This document shows positions 14,732 through 20,835 of a DNA stretch of 20,835 nucleotides, one piece after another. The DNA is from Lachnospiraceae bacterium (GTDB taxonomy: Bacteria; Bacillota_A; Clostridia; Lachnospirales; Lachnospiraceae). The position numbers and the translations under genes were made by a program. Location: NCBI GenBank assembly GCA_028694115.1, contig JAQUUB010000078.1, positions 1 through 20,835 on the forward strand. Direction: 5' to 3'. The notes under the pieces are model-generated. The model worked only from the letters and a program-made list of their open reading frames with translations. It made no database searches and was not told the DNA's origin. Each line of letters opens with the position of its first letter. Position 1 is the first letter of the stretch.

Positions 14732-15670
14732 ATGAAAAATAAGTTATTAAGAAGAATATTAACGTTTGGGATTGTAGGAACAATGCTTTTTACTACTGCC
14801 TGTTCTTCGAAAACAGCAAAAACGGATTCTACAGAAGCAGCAGTGGTGGAAGAAGGTACAGCAGAAAGTGCTTCGATAGAAACGGAGGAGACTGTAGAAG
14901 CTAAGGAGACAGAAACAACAGAAGAAGCAACCGAAGTTCCAAGCGAAGATATTATGAGTTTTGAGGATGTAAATACAGATAAAGTATCTTTAATAGCACT
15001 TGGAAATTCAGATGTTCCGGTGGGACAGTATTCTCAGGAAGTATTTGAAAACCTAGGATTCTGGGATGCAATTCAGGATAAAATATCTTTTGGTACGAAT
15101 GTAAAGGAAGTTCTTTCCCAGATAGAAGAAGGAGCAGTAGAATGTGGAGTCGTTTATGCAACCGATGCTGCAACTTCAGAAAAGGTAACAGTAGTCTGCA
15201 CGGCTCCGGAAGGATCATTAGAAACACCAGTTATTTACCCAATTGCCATGCTGAAAGAAACGAAACATGAGGAGGCGTCGAAAGTTTTCTTGAATTATTT
15301 GTTAACGGAGGAATCTCTGGCGGAATTTGAAAAAATCGGATTTAAGGTGGCAACGGATACGTCACCAGAAGAAATGGAATATACGGGAGAGCCTTGCACC
15401 ATTAATGTTTTTGCAGCAGCAAGTCTTACAGAATCCTTGACGTTAATTCAGAATGCTTTTATGGAGAAATATCCGGATATAGAAGTTGTATCAAACTTTG
15501 ACTCTAGTGGAACTCTTAAGACGCAGATTGAAGAAGGAGCAGAGGCAGATATTTTCTTTTCGGCAGCTACCAAGCAGATGAAAGCATTAAGTGAGGGCGG
15601 TTTTGCCGCAGATGAAACGAAAATAGATCTTCTGGAGAATCAGGTCGTGCTGATTGTACCTAAAAAATAA
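14732..15670 (+). CDS. modA: Molybdate-binding lipoprotein ModA, circularly permuted
   Basis: A 312-residue lipoprotein with signal FGIVGTMLFTTAC and an acidic Glu/Thr-rich linker to about residue 74. The ModA halves are in reversed order. Residues about 75-205 are the normally C-terminal block: MSFEDV, GNSDVPVGQYSQE, CGVVYATDA, VIYPIAML with Tyr169 as probable molybdate ligand, and the final helix ending EKIGF. Residues about 222-312 are the normally N-terminal block: INVFAAASLTESL with ligand-type Ser231, DSSGTLKTQIEEGAEADIFF with Ser259, then VVLIVPKK and the stop. The likely oxyanion-contact residues are thus present. ModA captures molybdate outside the membrane for ModBC. Start 14732 is chosen for AAAGGAGG and a signal peptide. 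The linker joining the natural termini is about 17 residues. Confidence 0.88.
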   Translation: MKNKLLRRILTFGIVGTMLFTTACSSKTAKTDSTEAAVVEEGTAESASIETEETVEAKETETTEEATEVPSEDIMSFEDVNTDKVSLIALGNSDVPVGQYSQEVFENLGFWDAIQDKISFGTNVKEVLSQIEEGAVECGVVYATDAATSEKVTVVCTAPEGSLETPVIYPIAMLKETKHEEASKVFLNYLLTEESLAEFEKIGFKVATDTSPEEMEYTGEPCTINVFAAASLTESLTLIQNAFMEKYPDIEVVSNFDSSGTLKTQIEEGAEADIFFSAATKQMKALSEGGFAADETKIDLLENQVVLIVPKK

Positions 15671-15704
15671 ATCAGTAAGAGACCTTATGGAAGGAGGCGG
15701 CGGT

Positions 15705-16376
15705 ATGGAATTATTTCCCTTATGGAATTCATTAAGAATCTCACTTGTGGCGTCGGTTATTACATTTTTCCTCGGTATCCTTTTTGCTTATTATGTTGCA
15801 ATGCTTCCGGGGAGTCTGAAGGGAGTCGTCGACACGATTCTAACGATTCCTATGGTACTGCCGCCGACTGTCATAGGTTTTATGATATTAAAATTAATTT
15901 CGCCCAAAAGCAGCCTTGGGATGCTTATCTACAAGTATTTTCAAGTAACATTGACCATGAAATGGTATGCAGCCATCCTTGCAGTTGTTGTTGTTACCTT
16001 TCCACTCATGTACCGGACAGCAAGAAGTTCTTTTGAGGCTTTTGATCAGAACATTATTTCGGCAGGGAAAACACTTTGCCTTTCCAATACCTATATTTTC
16101 TGGAGAATATTGCTTCCAAATTGTAAAGCTGGAATCAGTGCGGGTTTTATTCTTGCATTTGCAAGAGGTCTGGGTGAATATGGGGCAACGAGCATGGTGG
16201 CTGGATATATTGCAAATAAAACAGCTACCATATCAACAACGGTAGCTTATTTTTGGAAAACCAATCAGGATGCACAGGCAATGCAATGGGTACTGATTAA
16301 TATTGTTATCTCTTTTATAGTCATGTTGGGCGTCAATATCTTTGAAAAAAGGATTTCATTTGGAAAGGAGAGATGA
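15705..16376 (+). CDS. modB: Molybdate ABC transporter permease ModB
   Basis: A 223-residue membrane protein with about five hydrophobic spans (starting near LRISLVASVITFFLG, TILTIPMVLPPTVIG, WYAAILAVVVVTFPL, SAGFILAFARGLGEYG and WVLINIVISFIVML). The EAA-loop region that docks ModC is visible around AGKTLCLSNTYIFWRILLP, and ARGLGEYGATSMVAG is typical of ModB. Length is normal for the family. The start at 15705 follows AAGGAGG (15691-15697) by seven bases; the frame is open to 15654, overlapping modA, and reads NKSVRDLMEGG there. The modB stop and modC start are separated by one base. Confidence 0.95.
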   Translation: MELFPLWNSLRISLVASVITFFLGILFAYYVAMLPGSLKGVVDTILTIPMVLPPTVIGFMILKLISPKSSLGMLIYKYFQVTLTMKWYAAILAVVVVTFPLMYRTARSSFEAFDQNIISAGKTLCLSNTYIFWRILLPNCKAGISAGFILAFARGLGEYGATSMVAGYIANKTATISTTVAYFWKTNQDAQAMQWVLINIVISFIVMLGVNIFEKRISFGKER

Positions 16377-16377
16377 T

Positions 16378-17430
16378 ATGTCTGTAGTCTGCAAAATCAA
16401 AAAGAAGGCTGGTCACTTTTCTTTGGATGTAGAATTTGAGATAGAAAATGAAACGTTGGCAATTATTGGTGTTTCTGGGAGTGGAAAGAGCATGACGCTC
16501 CGCTGCATTGCGGGGATAGAGAAACCAGATAATGGAATTATAAAAATTGATGGCAGGACAGTTTTTGATTCAGAGAAAGGGATCAATTTACCTCCGCAGA
16601 AAAGACATGCTGGTTATTTATTTCAGGATTTCGCACTATTTCCCAATATGACGGTAAGCAAAAATATTCTGACAGTCATGCCCAAGGATAAAAGAGACCA
16701 ACTGGATTCCGTAATCACATCTCTGCATCTGAACGGACTTGAGAATCATTATCCTTCGCAGTTGTCAGGAGGACAAAAGCAGAGGTGTGCTCTGGCAAGG
16801 ATGATTGCATCAGAGCCAGAAATCATTATGTTGGATGAACCTTTTTCTTCTCTGGATTCGCATTTAAAATGGCAGATGGAACTGGAAGTAACATCAATTA
16901 TTAAGAAGATCGGGAAAACAGTATTATTTGTATCACATGACCGGGATGAGGTATACCGGATAAGTGACCGTGTTTTAGTTATTGAAAATGGAAGAAGTGA
17001 AAATATCAAAGAAAAACAGGATTTATACCAGAAGCCACGCACTTATTCGGATGCTTTATTGACCGGATGCAAAAATATTCTGCCGGTTAAATATGAAAAT
17101 GGATTCATTCAGACACCGGGATATGGGATACAAATTCCGGTTGTGGATCATGAAAAGGGATACTCATATCTTGGAATCAGAGCGAAACAAATGATACCAG
17201 CTCATGATTTCATTGATTGCGAGAATGCATACTTGTTTGAATATCAGATTGAGAGTGTAATAGAAAGTGTGTTTACAATGATTCTGATGATAAGGATTAA
17301 CGGAGCCGAAAATCAGATACGATGGGAAATTTCGAAAAAAGAGTATATATTACTGAAAAATTACCCAAAGATCATTGCAATTCCAAAAGATAAAGTGATG
17401 CTGCTCGCTGAATCTGCTTACAAGTGCTGA
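16378..17430 (+). CDS. modC: Molybdate ABC transporter ATPase ModC
   Basis: A 350-residue ABC ATPase that powers molybdate import. Walker A GVSGSGKS is at residues 31-38, the Q-loop at Gln83, the signature LSGGQKQR at 129-136, Walker B IIMLDEP at 149-155, the D-loop SSLD and the switch His187. The C-terminal 120 residues fit the TOBE/Mop-type regulatory region of ModC, which can bind molybdate, and the length is like E. coli ModC. AAAGGAGAG just upstream of 16378 supports the start. It is last of modABC and follows modB after one base, so the two are translationally coupled. Confidence 0.94.
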   Translation: MSVVCKIKKKAGHFSLDVEFEIENETLAIIGVSGSGKSMTLRCIAGIEKPDNGIIKIDGRTVFDSEKGINLPPQKRHAGYLFQDFALFPNMTVSKNILTVMPKDKRDQLDSVITSLHLNGLENHYPSQLSGGQKQRCALARMIASEPEIIMLDEPFSSLDSHLKWQMELEVTSIIKKIGKTVLFVSHDRDEVYRISDRVLVIENGRSENIKEKQDLYQKPRTYSDALLTGCKNILPVKYENGFIQTPGYGIQIPVVDHEKGYSYLGIRAKQMIPAHDFIDCENAYLFEYQIESVIESVFTMILMIRINGAENQIRWEISKKEYILLKNYPKIIAIPKDKVMLLAESAYKC

Positions 17431-17431
17431 T

Positions 17432-17641
17432 TTGTTTAGTTTTTTGGAAAAAATCAGATATTCTCGTGCTTTTGCAATATTAATAGCAGAAACCTTACTG
17501 TCTACATTTCTGCTATGTGGGGTGATGCAGTACGTATTAAGCAATATTACTGCAAAGGCGGCTGCTGGAGAGTCAGATACAGAAACTGTCATGTATGTTT
17601 TAGTCTATATAGATGGTGGATGGTATATTTCTACGGAATAA
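17432..17641 (+). CDS. Doubtful small membrane protein downstream of modC
   Basis: A 69-codon frame begins at a TTG one base after the modC stop. It would encode one hydrophobic span (AFAILIAETLLSTFLL and following), a short Ala/Glu-rich loop, and a C-terminus ending DGGWYISTE. No ribosome site is visible and there is no in-frame ATG until about 17524, so translation would depend on coupling to modC. The plausible membrane profile and the position before the operon terminator argue for a real gene; the start and lack of a known family argue against. I do not recognise it. Confidence 0.35.
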   Translation: MFSFLEKIRYSRAFAILIAETLLSTFLLCGVMQYVLSNITAKAAAGESDTETVMYVLVYIDGGWYISTE

Positions 17642-17703
17642 GGCATCTAAGTAATTACCATTTATCCTTTTGTTTAAGTGATAACTGAATAGGTATTAAA
17701 TTC

Positions 17704-17733
17704 ACGCATTCATAATATATGGATGCGTTTTTT
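17704..17733 (+). terminator. Intrinsic terminator of the mod operon
   Basis: ACGCATTC (17704-17711) pairs with GGATGCGT (17721-17728) over eight base pairs with one G-T wobble, and the AT-rich loop can extend it. Six Ts follow directly (17728-17733). It lies 62 bases after the small ORF and before the promoter of the next gene, closing the nif-mod block. Confidence 0.75.
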
Positions 17734-17754
17734 GTAGAAAATATACGCATTATG

Positions 17755-17783
17755 TAGAATTATTTAGTAAAATTTGGTATAAT
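17755..17783 (+). promoter_or_regulatory. Promoter of the GGDEF-EAL gene
   Basis: TATAAT (17778-17783) is a perfect sigma-A -10 with the extended TGG motif in front (17775-17777). The -35 position (17755-17760, TAGAAT) is a weak match at 17 bases spacing, as expected when an extended -10 compensates. It lies after the mod terminator and about 100 bases before the chosen start, so the downstream gene is an independent unit. Confidence 0.55.
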
Positions 17784-17886
17784 TGTCTAATAATTTTTTA
17801 TGAAGGTATTATATTTCTCAAATAATTAATAGATGATAAATGACTGGGTAATGTTTCTAATAAGATGCTTTTACGGAGGTGCGTTT

Positions 17887-20814
17887 ATGAAAAATAGTGG
17901 AATGAATGGTTTCGTTTATAAATTACTATTAATAGGGTCAATGATTTTCTTTCTTTTTATTACTAACTATAAAGTTTATGCATCGCCGGAACAGGAAAAG
18001 AATGTTTTATTTATCAGTTCCTATAGTGAAAGTTTTATAACGGTTCCTGATGAAATCAGAGGATTACAAGAGGTTTTCAATAAAAACAATGTGAACCTTG
18101 AAATGGAATATATGGATACAAAAAGATATTCCTCCGATGAAAACATTGCAAATTTTTACGTAAGTCTAAAATATAAATTGAATAACAGTCCGACCTATGA
18201 TGCTGTAATTGTAGCAGACGATGCTGCATTGCAATTTGCAATGGATTATCAAGAGGAGCTGTTTTCAGGATTGCCAATCATTTTCATTGGAATTAATGAC
18301 AGAGAACGAGCAGAAAAGGCAGCTTCAAATCCATATATGACGGGTATTATTGAAGAAGCCGCGTTGCTAGATAATATTAAATTGGCTAAATATTTAAATG
18401 AAAAAGCAACAAAAGTGGTGGCAATTGTTGATAATAGTATCACTGGTCAGGGCGACCAAAAACAAATCGAAGCGATCCATACACAATTTGATAATCTGGA
18501 AATTAAGATGTTGAATGTATCAGATTATTCTTATGATGAATTTGGAACCATTCTGGAAGAAATTGGTGAGGATACAATACTTTTGTTTCTGGATATGAAT
18601 CAAGATATTACAGGAGAATACTTGAGTCTGGATAAGCAGTTCCAATTAATCAAAAAACATACGAATACTCCGGTATATCGTATCAGTGCTGGAGGAGTCG
18701 GAGTCGGACTGCTTGGTGGCAAAATGATCGATTATGAGGAATTTGGAATAAGAGCTGCGGAGTTGGTGATGGAGGTATTTGCAGGAAAATCAATTGATTC
18801 CATGATGTTAATAGAAGAGACACCGTACTTTTATATTTTTGATTATGAGATTCTTAAAAAATATAATATCAATGAGAAATTAATTCCTGACGGAGCTATT
18901 TTAATTAATAAGAAAATAAATCCCCTGGAGAAATATAAAAAATATATTATTATGATTGAAGTAGTATTCGCTTTTCTTAGTATATTGGCAGTCATACTAA
19001 TCATAGATAATATTAAGCGAAGAAAAATGCAAAAAGAACTTCAGGATAGTCACAATGAACTTATGGCTACCTACGAGGAATTAACGGCATCGGAAGAAGA
19101 ATTGCAGATGCAATATAATATTATGCAAGAACATGACAAGGAGATTAATTTGCTATATGAAAAATATGATATAGCAATTTCAGGTACAAACAGTGCAGTG
19201 TGGGAATTGTGCCTAGATACGAATGAGCTTTTAATATCTAAGAATATTGAACTTATTATAAATAAATCAATACCAGAATGTGGGAATTTAGAATATATAT
19301 TGAAGTATGTGATTCATCCCGATTATAGGAAAACGGTATCAACAGAAATAAAAAAATACATAGATGGGGAGAAAGCGGAAATTAATATTCAGGTACCGAC
19401 AAATGTTAAAGGTGAGCGACGTTGGATTTTAATCAGAGGGAAAGGTATTAAGAGCAGTGACGGAGAATTCAATAAAATATATGGTATTTTTTTAGATATC
19501 ACTACGATGAAAGAACAAGAAGAATATATTGAATATTATGCAAATCATGACTATCTGACTCATTTGCCGAATCGAATGAAATTCATAGATACACTTTCTG
19601 CAGAATTAAAAAAGAATGCCAAAGGGGCAGTTCTTTTATTTGATGTGGATGATTTTAAAAGTATCAATGACACATTGGGACATGTATACGGCGATGAATT
19701 GCTAAAACAAATAGCGGACCGTTTGAGAAGCATTAACGATAAAAAGATGTTTGCTGCAAGAATGGGCGGAGACGAATTTTTGGTATTATTAAAGGATGTT
19801 ACTACCATTGAAAATGCAGATTGTTATGTAGAAAAAATAAAAAATGAATTATCAGAAGTATTTTCGTTTGAGGGAATAGAAAATTACATTAATTTCAGCA
19901 TGGGAATCACATTTTATCCAAAAGACAGTGCCAATATTAATGAGTTGATTATGAATGCAGATACAGCTATGTATAAAGTAAAACATAATGGAAAAAACAG
20001 TTGTACTTATTATCATGAAGATATGAAAAATGAGATAAGATCAAAGAAAGAAATAGAAGATATTTTACGAAAGGCAATAAAAGAAAACGGATTCTGTTTA
20101 TATTATCAACCTCAAGTGGATGTGAAAACGGGAATGATTGTAGGGTTTGAAGCGTTACTCAGATTAAAAAATTATTCCATAAGCCCCGCAGAATTTATTC
20201 CGGTTGCGGAAGAAAGAGGCAACATTATTGAAATCGGAAGATGGGTAGTAAAAGAAGCGATTAAACAGATGGCTGATTGGAAAAATAAAGGGTTAGGTGA
20301 AAAAATAGTTGCAATTAATTATTCCTGTAAACAATTGGGAGATAAAGGTTATCTTGATTATGTGAGACAATTGTTGAAAGAATACAATATAAAAACGGAA
20401 TATCTTGAAATAGAAATAACGGAAAGCATACTTCTTGAGAATGATGTTCAGACCATGGAATTTCTTGAGGAACTCAAAAGGTATGGATTTAAAATTGCGT
20501 TAGATGATTTTGGAACCGGTTATTCATCACTCAATTATCTCACATACATTCCGGTTGATAAAATCAAATTAGACAAATCAATGATTGACAAATTTCTGGA
20601 ATATGAAAGTATTAAGGTTATTGAAAGTTTAATTTCCCTTGCACATAGTCTTAATCTTAAAATTACTGCAGAAGGGATTGAGGACTTTAGTAAATTTAAG
20701 AAGTTAGAGCAGAGCAACTGTGATTATATTCAAGGTTATTTGTTTAGCAAACCGCTGATAGCGAATGAGGTGGATAACATTTACAATAAAAATTTAATTC
20801 AAAACAAGCTTTAA
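17887..20814 (+). CDS. Membrane sensor with ABC-substrate-binding-like, PAS, GGDEF and EAL domains
   Basis: A 975-residue cyclic-di-GMP turnover protein. A signal or anchor segment (residues 1-32, site VYA-S) is followed by an extracytoplasmic domain of the ABC-substrate-binding-like type (about 35-330; NVLFISSYSES, GLPIIFIGIND). Then come a membrane helix (about 352-376), a coiled coil (378-422), a PAS-like domain (about 423-540; ERRWILIRGKGI, YGIFLDIT), GGDEF (about 554-715, intact MGGDEF at 626-631) and EAL (about 735-970). EAL (755-757), INYSCKQL, EITES, DDFGTGYSSL, KLDKS, TAEGIED and YIQGYLFSKP are all present, so both activities may be intact. No RxxD inhibitory site precedes GGDEF. Start 17887 is chosen for GGAGGT (17875-17880). 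Own promoter; no visible link to nitrogenase. Confidence 0.9.
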   Translation: MKNSGMNGFVYKLLLIGSMIFFLFITNYKVYASPEQEKNVLFISSYSESFITVPDEIRGLQEVFNKNNVNLEMEYMDTKRYSSDENIANFYVSLKYKLNNSPTYDAVIVADDAALQFAMDYQEELFSGLPIIFIGINDRERAEKAASNPYMTGIIEEAALLDNIKLAKYLNEKATKVVAIVDNSITGQGDQKQIEAIHTQFDNLEIKMLNVSDYSYDEFGTILEEIGEDTILLFLDMNQDITGEYLSLDKQFQLIKKHTNTPVYRISAGGVGVGLLGGKMIDYEEFGIRAAELVMEVFAGKSIDSMMLIEETPYFYIFDYEILKKYNINEKLIPDGAILINKKINPLEKYKKYIIMIEVVFAFLSILAVILIIDNIKRRKMQKELQDSHNELMATYEELTASEEELQMQYNIMQEHDKEINLLYEKYDIAISGTNSAVWELCLDTNELLISKNIELIINKSIPECGNLEYILKYVIHPDYRKTVSTEIKKYIDGEKAEINIQVPTNVKGERRWILIRGKGIKSSDGEFNKIYGIFLDITTMKEQEEYIEYYANHDYLTHLPNRMKFIDTLSAELKKNAKGAVLLFDVDDFKSINDTLGHVYGDELLKQIADRLRSINDKKMFAARMGGDEFLVLLKDVTTIENADCYVEKIKNELSEVFSFEGIENYINFSMGITFYPKDSANINELIMNADTAMYKVKHNGKNSCTYYHEDMKNEIRSKKEIEDILRKAIKENGFCLYYQPQVDVKTGMIVGFEALLRLKNYSISPAEFIPVAEERGNIIEIGRWVVKEAIKQMADWKNKGLGEKIVAINYSCKQLGDKGYLDYVRQLLKEYNIKTEYLEIEITESILLENDVQTMEFLEELKRYGFKIALDDFGTGYSSLNYLTYIPVDKIKLDKSMIDKFLEYESIKVIESLISLAHSLNLKITAEGIEDFSKFKKLEQSNCDYIQGYLFSKPLIANEVDNIYNKNLIQNKL

Positions 20815-20835
20815 TCAGGGAAAGAAGAATAGTTA

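Overview
The window looks like a stretch of chromosome from an anaerobic, AT-rich Firmicute of the class Clostridia, possibly Lachnospiraceae. This rests on strong AGGAGG-type ribosome sites, tight gene packing, a spore-type LysM/GH18-like protein, and a nitrogenase cluster whose oddities match the one known from Clostridium pasteurianum. Those oddities are nifI1-nifI2 between nifH and nifD, a NifD with the clostridial insertion, a NifN-NifB fusion, nifV split into omega and alpha genes, and a thioredoxin-like [2Fe-2S] ferredoxin.

Layout, all genes on the + strand. (1) 1-48: last codons of an RlmD-type 23S rRNA uracil methyltransferase. (2) 162-1460: LysM-LysM-GH18-like protein whose catalytic Asp/Glu pair appears to be lost. 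(3) 1461-1764: leader region of the nif operon, with repeated TTGTNACAA motifs, a possible promoter and a textbook intrinsic terminator just before nifH (a likely attenuator). (4) 1765-6318: nifH-nifI1-nifI2-nifD-nifK. (5) 6351-6376: perfect 11-bp hairpin between nifK and nifE. (6) 6437-10754: nifE, a three-part nifN-nifB-NifX-like fusion, and the [2Fe-2S] ferredoxin. (7) 10822-12616: nifV omega and alpha. (8) 12627-14580: three accessory genes, namely a stand-alone PqqD-like protein, an AnfO-like protein and an unrecognised beta-repeat protein ending in a four-cysteine motif. (9) 14732-17430: modA-modB-modC molybdate importer, then a doubtful small membrane ORF and a terminator. (10) 17887-20814: a separately transcribed membrane protein with ABC-substrate-binding-like, PAS, GGDEF and EAL domains.

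The genes form one working unit for molybdenum nitrogenase. NifH and NifDK are the enzyme; NifI1/NifI2 are its post-translational switch by 2-oxoglutarate/ADP; NifB makes the cofactor core; NifE and NifN mature it; NifV supplies homocitrate; ModABC brings in molybdate; the ferredoxin is a likely electron carrier or partner.

The most unusual observation is ModA. Its two halves are in reversed order: the block normally C-terminal comes first, then the block normally N-terminal, with the join where the natural termini would meet. This reads as a natural circular permutation. The three-gene accessory block before modA is the best candidate for poorly described biology linked to nitrogenase.
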